Positions 34,604 to 42,746 of a DNA stretch of 64,000 bases are shown piece by piece. The translations under genes and the position numbers were made by a program. The notes under the pieces were generated by a model, which worked only from the letters and a program-made list of their open reading frames with translations, made no database searches and had not been told where the DNA came from. The stretch's first letter is position 1; every line of letters starts with the position of its first letter. Origin of the DNA: ZC4RG42 sp003242425 (GTDB lineage: Bacteria > Pseudomonadota > Gammaproteobacteria > Burkholderiales > SG8-39); contig CALCIE010000075.1 in NCBI GenBank assembly GCA_937907425.1, forward strand, positions 1 through 64,000, written 5' to 3'.

Positions 34604-35707
34604 TCAGCGCCCCGGGGGTTCCGCCGTCCGTTCGGCGGCGGAGTCGGTATTCACGTTGGCGAGCTGCTGCAACAGCGACAGCGTGGCGTGCAGCGTCTGT
34701 TCCAGATGCGTGATGCGCCCCTCCAGGCCGGCCAGTACGCTGCCGCTCACGATCTGGCGCGCGAGCCCCGCCTGTTCCGCATTGAACAGCGGGCGGTCGC
34801 TCCTGAACTCGCCGATGTGCGGCACGCGCGGGAAAGGATGCTGGGCCGGCGTGGCGCGGGTATTGTTCACGTCGCTCGCTGGCGCGAGCTCCACGCCGAG
34901 CTCGTCCTTGATCTCCTCGACCACGTTCAGCACGTCGCCCGCCTCGATGCGGTGCTGCTCGGCAAGGTAGGCCGACATCAGCAGGCGGTTGCAGAGCGTG
35001 TTGATGCGGCGCGGGATACCCTTGGTGGCGCGGTGGATCTCGGCGAAGCACTGGTCTTCGAACGCCGGATCGCCGCGCCAGCCCACGCGCGCCAGACGAT
35101 GCTCGATGTAGGCGCGGGTTTCGTCCGGGTCGAGCGGCCCGAGGTGATAGGAGGCGAGCACGCGCTGCCGCAGTTGCTGCATGTGCGGGCTGCGCATGGT
35201 CTCGCGCAGCTCGGGCTGACCGATGAGGAAGCTCTGCAGCAGCGCATGATTGTCGAGCTGGAAGTTCGACAGCATGCGCAGCTCCTCCACCGCCCGAGGG
35301 GTGAGGTTCTGCGCCTCGTCCACGATCAGCAGCGCACGCTTGCGCTTGGTGGCAAGCGCGACGAAATAGCTCTCGAGCTGCACGAGCAGCGCGGCTTTGT
35401 CCGTGGACTTGATGGGCAGACCGAAGGCCGCGGCCACCGCCTTGAGCATGTCGTCGGCGTCCAGATGCGTGCTGACGAGCTGCGCGGCAACCACCTTGTT
35501 GCTGTCCAGTTGCTGCAGCAGCCCGCGCAACAGGGTCGTCTTGCCTGCGCCGACCTCGCCGGTGATGACGATGAAGCCTTCGCCCTGGAACAGCCCGTAT
35601 TGCAGATAGGCGAAAGCCCGCCTGTGCCCGCGGCTGGCGTAATAGAACGCCGGGTCGGGATTGAGCTGGAAGGGCTTGCCGCTCAGACCGTAGAACGTTT
35701 CGTACAT
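34604..35707 (-). CDS. XrtA-associated ATPase (ExeA/GspA-like AAA)
   Basis: The 367-residue protein starts MYETFYGLSGKPFQLNPDPA, the classical opening of exosortase-locus ATPases (TIGR03015 type). Walker A is GEVGAGKTT at 50-58 and Walker B ALLIVDEAQN at 125-134. PRRINTLCNRLLMSAYLAE is the C-terminal AAA lid block. The last 90 residues, after about 275, are less conserved and include a coiled-coil-like stretch. The family is thought to help assembly or regulation of polysaccharide export; it has no experimental substrate. It begins three bases before the barrel protein stop (35710) and ends two bases before wecB. Confidence 0.93.
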   Translation of the reverse strand: MYETFYGLSGKPFQLNPDPAFYYASRGHRRAFAYLQYGLFQGEGFIVITGEVGAGKTTLLRGLLQQLDSNKVVAAQLVSTHLDADDMLKAVAAAFGLPIKSTDKAALLVQLESYFVALATKRKRALLIVDEAQNLTPRAVEELRMLSNFQLDNHALLQSFLIGQPELRETMRSPHMQQLRQRVLASYHLGPLDPDETRAYIEHRLARVGWRGDPAFEDQCFAEIHRATKGIPRRINTLCNRLLMSAYLAEQHRIEAGDVLNVVEEIKDELGVELAPASDVNNTRATPAQHPFPRVPHIGEFRSDRPLFNAEQAGLARQIVSGSVLAGLEGRITHLEQTLHATLSLLQQLANVNTDSAAERTAEPPGR

Positions 35708-35709
35708 GT

Positions 35710-37281
35710 CTAGAACCTGTGCGTGAATCCGACGAACACGGCGGTCTCGCGGTAATCGTGGAAAACGCTTTCGTCGGCATCGAAAATCACGTGGCGCGCA
35801 CCGACGTAGGCGGTCGTGTCCGGACTGAGCCGCACGTTGACGCTGGCGCGCAGGGTGTGCTGGGTGGAGTCGCGTCTGAAGGGCTCGTCTTCCTTCACCC
35901 TGGTGCGGTAAAGGCCGACGTTCAGGCGCGTGCGCCCCGTGAGCCGGTGACTCCAGTGCACGCTCGCGCCGCGCTGGTCGATGTGGCGCCCGAACAGGGT
36001 GTTGAGCTCGACCGCGGTGGGATCGTCCTCGTCGGCGAAGCTCTCGGTCTTCAGCCGGTAGACGGTGAAAGTCACGGTGTTGCGCGCGCCGGTGAGCGCG
36101 AGCGAGATCTCCTGCCGCTGAAGGATCTGCAGCTGCTGATTGAAGAAGGGCACGCCCGCGGGCCAGTTCGAAGGCAGCGCGCCCTCGGCCATGAGCTGCA
36201 GGATGCCGAGCAGCCGCTCGGTTTCGTCCGGCCAGCGCCGTTCGTAGACCGGATGGTTGAAGAACAGCTCGCCCAGGTTCGCGCCTTCCCGCAGGGTGAA
36301 CAGGTTCTGCGGATAGGTCGTGAGATCGCGCGTCGCGCGCGCGCGCAAGGTCATGAGCGGGCGCCGGTGCTGCAGGCTGAAGAGATAGCCGGTGCCGAAC
36401 ACGCGCCGCTCGCCGTAGGCCTCGATCGAAGTGCGCGGCGTGGGGAACCACTGGAAGCCGCCACCGTAAATGTCTTCCTCGCGGTCGGCGAACAGCGACT
36501 CGACCCGCTCGTAACCCACGCGCGCGTTGAGGATGAACTGCGGGTCCAGCCGCCAGTAGCCGATGGCGCGCGAGATCTCGGTGGACAGCTCCTGCGGACT
36601 GTCGTCGTAGGAGGTGTCGTTGCGGTCGTAGGTGAGCGCCAGCCCGAAGGTGCGGATCGGCGTGGCGAAGCGGCCGGTGTACTGGTCGGTGCGCGTGTCG
36701 CTCAGCACCGAGCTCTGGTCGGCGTTGGTCCAGATGCTGCTGTAGCGCAGCAGATAGGTGGAATCGCCGAATATCCGGCCGCGCAGGTACGGCGCGACGT
36801 AATAGGAATAGGCGGTGTAGCGGTTGTCGGTGTCGCTGACGGGGTCGATCGGCTGCGCGCCGAAGGGCGATTCGAACTGCTGGGTCGCGGAGCCGCCGAT
36901 CTCCAGATAGGCGAAATCGGACACCGCCTCGTAGGTGCCCTTGCCGTCGAAGCGGTGATCGACGCGGTTGCGATCCCAGTCCTGCAGGTAGAGCAGGCCC
37001 AGCGCCCGGTAATCGAGCGTCACATCGAGCCGATCGCCCTCACCCCGCACGAAGAAGCCGGGTTCCACTTCGGTGATCAGGTCCCACTCCTCTTCGCCGT
37101 CCTCGGACAGCGACACGTTGTTGGTCCACGTTTCCTGCACCCGGATCGTCGGCGTCACGGTCCAGCGCGCCGCCTGTGCCGGTGCCTGGACGAACACCGA
37201 GGCCACCGCCAATGCCACGGCCGCCCGTTTCAGCCGCACACGGACGGCACCCGCTTCCCGTTGGGCGAGTTCGATTCCCAC
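35710..37281 (-). CDS. XrtA locus outer-membrane beta-barrel protein (TIGR03016-like)
   Basis: The 523-residue protein has a signal peptide (about residues 15-37, VALAVASVFVQAPAQA) and then alternating strands with aromatic girdles and a terminal Phe (FVGFTHRF), typical of an outer-membrane barrel. WTVTPTIRVQETWTNNVSLS starts the mature protein and matches the PEP-CTERM-associated OMP family. It may form the outer-membrane part of EPS export or secretion. Start choice: GTG at 37281, preceded by AGGGAT; a second GTG shortly downstream would also keep the signal peptide. It starts 73 bases after the kinase stop at 37355 and the ATPase follows three bases later. Confidence 0.86.
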   Translation of the reverse strand: MGIELAQREAGAVRVRLKRAAVALAVASVFVQAPAQAARWTVTPTIRVQETWTNNVSLSEDGEEEWDLITEVEPGFFVRGEGDRLDVTLDYRALGLLYLQDWDRNRVDHRFDGKGTYEAVSDFAYLEIGGSATQQFESPFGAQPIDPVSDTDNRYTAYSYYVAPYLRGRIFGDSTYLLRYSSIWTNADQSSVLSDTRTDQYTGRFATPIRTFGLALTYDRNDTSYDDSPQELSTEISRAIGYWRLDPQFILNARVGYERVESLFADREEDIYGGGFQWFPTPRTSIEAYGERRVFGTGYLFSLQHRRPLMTLRARATRDLTTYPQNLFTLREGANLGELFFNHPVYERRWPDETERLLGILQLMAEGALPSNWPAGVPFFNQQLQILQRQEISLALTGARNTVTFTVYRLKTESFADEDDPTAVELNTLFGRHIDQRGASVHWSHRLTGRTRLNVGLYRTRVKEDEPFRRDSTQHTLRASVNVRLSPDTTAYVGARHVIFDADESVFHDYRETAVFVGFTHRF

Positions 37282-37354
37282 AAGATCCCTGAGCGTTGTT
37301 GGTTTTGATTGCGCAGGCACGCGGCCGCGCCGGCGGGGCAACGCCCCGCATGGC

Positions 37355-38260
37355 TCACGCCTGCGCGGCACGCGAATAACCGTAGTACCCGTAGTACTGG
37401 GCCACCTCCGAGCGAACGGCTTTGTTCAACATCGTCAGCACCACCGGACACGACTCCACATGCGCCAACGCCTGCTTGAGGTTGCTGTGCGTGGTGGTAT
37501 CCGCCTCCACCACCACGATCACCTGGCCCATGTGCGTGGCGAGCACGCGCGACTCGGTGGTGGGCAGCAGCGGCGGCGAGTCGAAGATGATCACGCGGTC
37601 GGGATAGCGCGCCGCCATTTCGGCCACCAGCTGCCCCATGAGATCGCTCGCCAGCACTTCGGTGGCGCGCTGATGATGGGTGCCGGCCGGCAGAATCGAG
37701 AGCTTCTCGACGTTGGTGCGCAGAATCACGTCGGAGAGACTCACGTCCGGATTGGTCAGCACGTCCATGAGGCCGCGCGCAGGCGGCAGTCCCAGCACTT
37801 TCAGCAGGCCCGGATTGGCGACGTCGGCATCGACCAGCAGCACCGTGCTGTCCAGTTCCATGGCGATGCTCATCGCCAGGTTGAGCGCGCTGAAGCTCTT
37901 GCCCTCGCCCGGCAGCGCGCTGGTGATCATGATGAGGTTGGCGTTCTTCACCGGCACCGGCGATTTGCCCTGCGCATTGGCGAGCAGAGGGCGCTTGATC
38001 ACCCGGAACTCGTTGGCGATGGGCGAATGCGGCGCTTCGGGCGTGACCATGCCCATGGCGGCAAGCCGCGACAGGTCCACCTCGACGACACGGCTGTACT
38101 GCACCGGGCCTTGCGGCTGCTGGCTCTTGAGCGGCGTGTACTCCGGACCGCTGTCGTCGCCTGCGGCAGCGGGCGTGCCCTCGACGACGTCGTCGGGCAC
38201 CGCGACGCCGGTGCGCTTCAGTTCCTCCAGCCGCTGGGCCGCTTTTTCGATCAGGCTCAT
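37355..38260 (-). CDS. XrtA-associated tyrosine autokinase (BY-kinase)
   Basis: The 301-residue cytoplasmic kinase has a modified Walker A GEGKS at residues 118-122, a Walker A' block with VLLVDADVANPGLLKVLGL and a Walker B-like VIIFDSPPLLPTTE. The C-terminus carries a tyrosine cluster: Tyr289, 290, 292, 293 and 295. It is the separate-subunit type of BY-kinase, which pairs with the chain-length determinant at 38271 and controls polymer length through autophosphorylation. A GAGAGGTGTCAG ribosome binding region precedes the ATG at 38260, ten bases after the chain-length stop. Confidence 0.94.
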   Translation of the reverse strand: MSLIEKAAQRLEELKRTGVAVPDDVVEGTPAAAGDDSGPEYTPLKSQQPQGPVQYSRVVEVDLSRLAAMGMVTPEAPHSPIANEFRVIKRPLLANAQGKSPVPVKNANLIMITSALPGEGKSFSALNLAMSIAMELDSTVLLVDADVANPGLLKVLGLPPARGLMDVLTNPDVSLSDVILRTNVEKLSILPAGTHHQRATEVLASDLMGQLVAEMAARYPDRVIIFDSPPLLPTTESRVLATHMGQVIVVVEADTTTHSNLKQALAHVESCPVVLTMLNKAVRSEVAQYYGYYGYSRAAQA

Positions 38261-38270
38261 CTGACACCTC

Positions 38271-39830
38271 TCAGAATCGGGGACCGCCGACGGTCAGCAG
38301 CATCATCGCCGCGCCGTACACGGCGAACAGACCCGCCACGCCGCCCGCGAACAACGCGACGTTGCGCCTCCGCTGACGGTTCATCGCGGCATTGGTCAAC
38401 AGGGACACGGTGCCGAGCACCGGACGTCCGGATACCTCGCGCAGCATGCGGGCATCGTGGAAGGTCGGCAGCGCCTGGCTGATGACGAAGGCGAAGAACA
38501 GGCCCGCGCCGAGCGCGACGAACAGCACTGCCGGCAGCATCAGCAGGCGGTTCGGCGCCACGGGCGTGGGCGAGACCGAGGGCGGATCGATGATGCGGAA
38601 GTCGGCAAGGCCCGCGGCCGCGTCCATTTCGCCGGACAGCGTGGCCGATTCGCGCCGCTGCACCAGCGTCTGGTAGTTGCGCCGCTGCACGTCGTAGTCG
38701 CGGTTGAGCGCGGCGTACTGCGCTTCCACCTCCGGCAGCATCTGCGCCGCGGCACGCATCTTCTCCACCCGCGCCTGCAGTTCGTTGGCGCGCGCCTGCA
38801 ATGCGGCGATGTGCGCCTCGGATTCGGCCAGCGCGACCTTCAATTGCTGGAACACCGGATTGGTGTTGAGCGGCCGCGAACCGACCGAACCCGCCATGCT
38901 CTGGCCACCCGAAGCGCCCTTCTGTTTCTTCTCCTCCTCGAGCGAGGCGATCAGCCGTTTGGTGTACTGCACGTCGGGATGCGCTTCGGTGTAGCGCCGC
39001 AGCAGTTCGTCCAGGTTGCGCTTCTGCGCTTCGATACGCAGATCCAGTTCGGAAGCCGGACCGGCCGGCGCGAGCGCGGTCCCGTCCGGGAGATAGACGG
39101 CCTCCTCGCCGTCGAGCTGGCGCTTGTAGGAGTCGCGCACCTGTTCGGCCGCGCGCAGTTCCAGATTGACGCGCGCGAGCTCTTCGTTGAGGCGCTGCAT
39201 CTGCTGGTAGTAGGCGTTGCCGTCGCCACCCATCATGCCCATGTGCTTGAGCTTGAATTCCTTCACGCGGTTCTCGGCTTCGCGCAGCTTGGCCTCGTAC
39301 ACCGCGATCTGTTCGTCGATGAAGCGGCGTGCGGCGTCCGAGCCCTTGCGTTTATCGCCGATGCCCGACTCGACGAACATCGACAGGAGCGCCTGCACCA
39401 CCCGCTTCGCCTCGGCGGGATTGGTGTGGCGATAGGTGATGGTGTAGAGGTTCTGCCGGTCGCTGCCTTTGAGCTGCAGCGTCTTCATCAGATGATCGAT
39501 GAGCTGCTCCTTCTGGCGCGTGGTCTGGATGTTGTGGTCCAGGTCCGCCATGCGGATCAGCTTCTCGATGTTGGGACGGCTGATCAGCGTGCGGCTCAGG
39601 ATGGCGATCTGCTGATCGACGTTGGGCTGCACCGCCAGGCCAGACATCAGCGGCTTCAGCACCGACTGGGTATCGACGTACACCCGCGCGCTCGCCTCGT
39701 ACTGGTCTGGCATCTTGAACAGCATGATCGCGCCGGCGATGCCGACGATCCATGCCACGGCGAGCCCCGGCCAGCGGCGCCGCCACATGCCGCGCAGGTA
39801 CGTCATCAGTTGTTGCAGCAACTCGTCCAT
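38271..39830 (-). CDS. XrtA system chain-length determinant protein (PCP-type, Wzz-like)
   Basis: The 519-residue inner-membrane protein has a first helix at about 18-38 and a last one near 487-508, with a large periplasmic part between. RRRWPGLAVAWIVGIAGAIM and MPDQYEASARVYVDTQSVLK open the Wzz domain. Residues 165-400 are rich in heptad-like coiled coil. A proline-rich segment, PPSVSPTPVAPNR, precedes the second helix. It sets the modal length of the polymer and probably links the export lipoprotein with the tyrosine kinase. ATG at 39830; the upstream gene ends 91 bases away. Confidence 0.94.
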   Translation of the reverse strand: MDELLQQLMTYLRGMWRRRWPGLAVAWIVGIAGAIMLFKMPDQYEASARVYVDTQSVLKPLMSGLAVQPNVDQQIAILSRTLISRPNIEKLIRMADLDHNIQTTRQKEQLIDHLMKTLQLKGSDRQNLYTITYRHTNPAEAKRVVQALLSMFVESGIGDKRKGSDAARRFIDEQIAVYEAKLREAENRVKEFKLKHMGMMGGDGNAYYQQMQRLNEELARVNLELRAAEQVRDSYKRQLDGEEAVYLPDGTALAPAGPASELDLRIEAQKRNLDELLRRYTEAHPDVQYTKRLIASLEEEKKQKGASGGQSMAGSVGSRPLNTNPVFQQLKVALAESEAHIAALQARANELQARVEKMRAAAQMLPEVEAQYAALNRDYDVQRRNYQTLVQRRESATLSGEMDAAAGLADFRIIDPPSVSPTPVAPNRLLMLPAVLFVALGAGLFFAFVISQALPTFHDARMLREVSGRPVLGTVSLLTNAAMNRQRRRNVALFAGGVAGLFAVYGAAMMLLTVGGPRF

Positions 39831-39921
39831 GAATCACCACCTCAGCAGAACGTCTCAATCACCGCGCCGGGCCGGCGGCCGTTCGACGCTTCCTCGTCAT
39901 CCGCCGAGCGCCGCCGTTCCG

Positions 39922-40542
39922 CTAGAACCAGCTTTGCGGAATGATCAGCACGTCTCCCGGCTTCACGTCCACGTTGGCCGTCACGTCGCCCCGTTTGACC
40001 AGATCCTTCAACCGCACCGTGTACTGCTTGCCGCCTTCCGAAGTACGCAACAGCACCGACGCATTGCCGTCGGCGAAATCGGTCAGCCCGCCGACCGCGA
40101 TCATCACGTCGAGCAGGGTCATGTTCTGGCGATAGGGCAGCGTCTGCGGTTTGCCCGCTTCGCCGATGACGCGGATCTGTTCGCTGTAGGGACCGACGAA
40201 GTTGGTGACGATGACCGTCACGACCGGATCGCGGATGTACTTGCTCAGCGCTTTCTCGATGTCGCGCGCGAGCGTGGTCGGGTCCTTGCCCGCGGCGGGC
40301 AGGTCTTCCACCAGCGGCGTGGTGATCAGTCCGTCCGGGCGCACCGGCACGGCGAGCGAAAGTTCCGGGTTGCGCCACACGATGATGCTGACCTGGTCGC
40401 CCGGGCCGATGACATAGCGGTAATCCGGTGTCGCCGCGGAAGTCGGCGCCGGCGGATAACCGATCCCAGTGCCGCAGCCGGCGAGCAATGCGGCACACAG
40501 CATGGCGAACATGTGATGACGGAACTGTGCGGCAACAGACAT
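39922..40542 (-). CDS. XrtA locus polysaccharide export lipoprotein (Wza-like, OPX)
   Basis: The 206-residue protein has a lipoprotein signal peptide with lipobox LLAGC (Cys23). The mature protein shows the polysaccharide export domain: DYRYVIGPGDQVSIIVWRNP (PES motif) and a SLBB domain with VIGEAGKPQTLPYRQNMTLL. It is much shorter than Wza, and lacks its C-terminal amphipathic helix, so the outer-membrane pore may instead be provided by the barrel protein at 35710. The ATG at 40542 has AGGGAGA upstream; earlier in-frame codons lie in the promoter region. It is the first gene of the EPS operon. Confidence 0.93.
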   Translation of the reverse strand: MSVAAQFRHHMFAMLCAALLAGCGTGIGYPPAPTSAATPDYRYVIGPGDQVSIIVWRNPELSLAVPVRPDGLITTPLVEDLPAAGKDPTTLARDIEKALSKYIRDPVVTVIVTNFVGPYSEQIRVIGEAGKPQTLPYRQNMTLLDVMIAVGGLTDFADGNASVLLRTSEGGKQYTVRLKDLVKRGDVTANVDVKPGDVLIIPQSWF

Positions 40543-40748
40543 CGACGGTCTCCCTAATTGACGATCGTTCGTTGGTCTTCTCGGCTGGAGCCGTACACCG
40601 ATTCGAAACTCCGTTGGACATGGGCTGGAACGCGCTCGGCATACACGCGCGGACAGTAGAGCCGCGAGACTAACTCCGCCCTCTGTACCGATGGGCGAAA
40701 TTGACAATGTTTAACTGCCGCTCCGTGTGCTGGACGCATGCCATATAC

Positions 40749-40764
40749 GGCAAGCGCTGCGCCG
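40749..40764 (-). promoter_or_regulatory. Sigma-54-type promoter candidate for the XrtA EPS operon
   Basis: On the minus strand the 16-mer CGGCGCAGCGCTTGCC has GG at positions 2-3 and GC at 14-15 with the required 10-base spacing, and a perfect TTGC -12 element. Mismatches to TGGCACR-N4-TTGCW are at positions 1, 5 and 16. Transcription would start near 40738, giving a leader of nearly 200 bases before the export lipoprotein gene at 40542. A second, weaker candidate, TGGCATGCGTCCAGCA, lies at 40728-40743. Confidence 0.45.
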
Positions 40765-40798
40765 GAACCGGTGCGCGCGACAGTTGTTGACGAGGTTG

Positions 40799-41851
40799 TT
40801 AAATCTGATGACGGTAGACGAGCGCGCTCGCGCGCGGACGGCCGGCACGCACCGCAGGCGGCGCGGCGTAGCCGAAACGGAACACCATGACCGGATGCGC
40901 ATCGGGCACCAGTTCGCGCCAGGCGCGCACTAGGCGCGCACGCGCCGCGTCGTCGAGCGCGCTGCGCCCGGCGCGTGCGAGCGCCACGGCGGCGGCGAAG
41001 GGTTGCGCGGCGAGCCCCCGGCGCGTGGCGGCAAGCCAGAGGCGCTCCATCGCTCTGCCCGCCCGCAACAGCGCATCGACACTTTCCAGCGCCGTGCGTG
41101 AGGCCAGCACACAAAGATGCGGCGCCCGGCGCGCGGGAAACGCGCTCGCACGCGCAGCGATAGCGTGATGCAACCCCGCGCGGGCAAGCGCTCGCGCCAG
41201 CGGCCAATGGCGTAACAGCGAGAATGCGCCGCGCATGCCCGGCTCGATCCCGAGCGCCGCGGGCGGCAATCCTTCTTCCGCGCTGCGCCGCCAGCCGACG
41301 TCGAAGCGGATGCCGGCGAACATCGCCCGGTGCAATTCGGCGTTGGCATAACGGTGCGCTTCGGCTTCGCGCAGCAGCCTGCACAGCGGCTTGCGGGTCT
41401 CGTCGTCATCGAACCAGTGCAGCCGCCAGTTGCCGCCCAGGGGAGCGAGCGCGGCTTCGAGCGCCGCCCGCTCGTCGGCGCTCAGACGCGGACCGCGATA
41501 GAACAGTCGCCGGTTGGTGTGACGTTGCCCGATACAGGCCGCGAGCTCGTCGGGTGCCGCGTCCCGATGCACGAAGTCGATGCGGATGTCCGCGAGCTCC
41601 GACAGACGGTCGCGCGCGATCTCGCAACGCAGACCGTGCACGCTGGCGGCAACGACGATGTTCTCCAGAGCCGCGCCGATCGACAGCCACATGGCGTAAT
41701 GCTGGTCCGCGCTCGCCTGCGCGATCGCCGGATCGGGATGCAGACGCAACTGCATGCCTTCGAAACTGTAACGGAAGGCATGGCGGTTCTCGGCCGAAGG
41801 CGCCCACACCGCCGCTTCGAGCAGATCGCGTCGCACCGCCGCGTCGAGCAC
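40799..41851 (-). CDS. Nitroreductase-like (MoeY C-terminal domain-like) protein
   Basis: The 350-residue protein resembles FMN-dependent nitroreductase-fold proteins of the Acg/Rv1355c type. AAVWAPSAENRHAFRYSF near residue 13 is the APSxxNxQ-like FMN phosphate block, IGAALENIVVAASVHGL the dimer helix, and GQRHTNRRLFYRGP a second conserved loop with Arg residues. No CxC or iron-sulphur motif is seen. The start is GTG at 41851, with AAGGA eight bases upstream, three bases after the ThiF stop. The pairing with a ThiF-like protein recalls the fused Rv1355c (MoeY) protein of mycobacteria; the reaction is unknown. Confidence 0.72.
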   Translation of the reverse strand: MLDAAVRRDLLEAAVWAPSAENRHAFRYSFEGMQLRLHPDPAIAQASADQHYAMWLSIGAALENIVVAASVHGLRCEIARDRLSELADIRIDFVHRDAAPDELAACIGQRHTNRRLFYRGPRLSADERAALEAALAPLGGNWRLHWFDDDETRKPLCRLLREAEAHRYANAELHRAMFAGIRFDVGWRRSAEEGLPPAALGIEPGMRGAFSLLRHWPLARALARAGLHHAIAARASAFPARRAPHLCVLASRTALESVDALLRAGRAMERLWLAATRRGLAAQPFAAAVALARAGRSALDDAARARLVRAWRELVPDAHPVMVFRFGYAAPPAVRAGRPRASALVYRHQI

Positions 41852-41854
41852 CGT

Positions 41855-42718
41855 TCAATCCTTGGCCGCAAGCTGACGCGCGATGAGACGCATCAGCAGT
41901 TTCTGCAGCGGATTGGCGTTGCCCCAGGGCCGCCAGGTTTTTTTGTATTTGTTGCGGTAGGCGTCGAAATGCAGGCCGTACGGTGCGCTCACCACCTCAC
42001 CGCGCCGCAGGATGAGCTTGAGCGTCTCGGTCGCTGCCACGCCCGCGCAGAGCTGGCAGGCCATGGGCGTCGAGGGTCCGGCGCCGCGCGCCAGCGCGAC
42101 GCGGCTGCGGTCCACGAGATAGCTGCGTTGCAGCATGGCAGGCGTGAGGCCGGCGAGGAAACGCAACGCCATCTCGGCCTCCGAGCGGCCTTCCAGACGG
42201 AAGTATTCCTCGAAGCTCATGCCGCCCGGCAGGAAGTTGAGCAGCGCAACGCCCATGCCGATGGGTGCCGCGGTGGTGGCCGGCACGCCGAGCCGCGCGC
42301 AGGCGGCGAAGGTCATGCGGCGCGCCTCGAAAGCGAAGAAGTCGAGCCCGTCCACATAGACGTCGGCGTCACGCAGGAAGTCGTCGACGTTGTGCGGCTG
42401 GACGCCTTCGGGAAAGATACGGATGTCCAGCTCGGGGTTGATGTCGCGCGCCATTTCGACCATCACCTCGAGTTTCGGCCGCCCCAGCGTGGACATGGCC
42501 GCGCCGGCCTGGCGGTTGAAGTTCGCCAGCCCGAACCGGTCGAACTCGGCCAGATTGAAGGCGCCGATCCCCAGCCGCGCGAGCGTCAGGAGATGGAAAC
42601 CGCCCACGCCGCCCAGCCCGGCGATCGCCACCCGCGCACGGCGCAGCTTTTGCTGTTCGGCCGGCGTCACCCAGCCGATGTTGCGCGTAAAAGCGGCGTC
42701 GTAATCGAAGGCGTTCAC
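41855..42718 (-). CDS. ThiF/MoeB/HesA family adenylyltransferase (E1-like)
   Basis: The 287-residue protein has the E1-like fold. ARVAIAGLGGVGGFHLLTLA is the nucleotide-binding loop near residues 28-45, and AEFDRFGLANFNRQAGA gives the Asp and the Asn-x-x-Arg-Gln of the adenylation site; TLGRPKLEVM provides the following Lys. Only one Cys pair, CQLC at about 221-224, is visible, whereas MoeB and ThiF usually have two pairs for zinc. The substrate, probably a C-terminal carboxylate of a small protein or peptide, is unknown. The start is GTG at 42718, only 28 bases from the divergent permease start. It may be the first gene of a two-gene operon. Confidence 0.82.
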   Translation of the reverse strand: MNAFDYDAAFTRNIGWVTPAEQQKLRRARVAIAGLGGVGGFHLLTLARLGIGAFNLAEFDRFGLANFNRQAGAAMSTLGRPKLEVMVEMARDINPELDIRIFPEGVQPHNVDDFLRDADVYVDGLDFFAFEARRMTFAACARLGVPATTAAPIGMGVALLNFLPGGMSFEEYFRLEGRSEAEMALRFLAGLTPAMLQRSYLVDRSRVALARGAGPSTPMACQLCAGVAATETLKLILRRGEVVSAPYGLHFDAYRNKYKKTWRPWGNANPLQKLLMRLIARQLAAKD

Positions 42719-42746
42719 GAGGGCTCGGACTCCGGAATCGGGCGGC

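Noticed and set aside
40701..40706. TTGACA on the plus strand as a possible -35 element.
   Set aside because: There is no -10 box at a suitable distance, and no gene on the plus strand until 42747.
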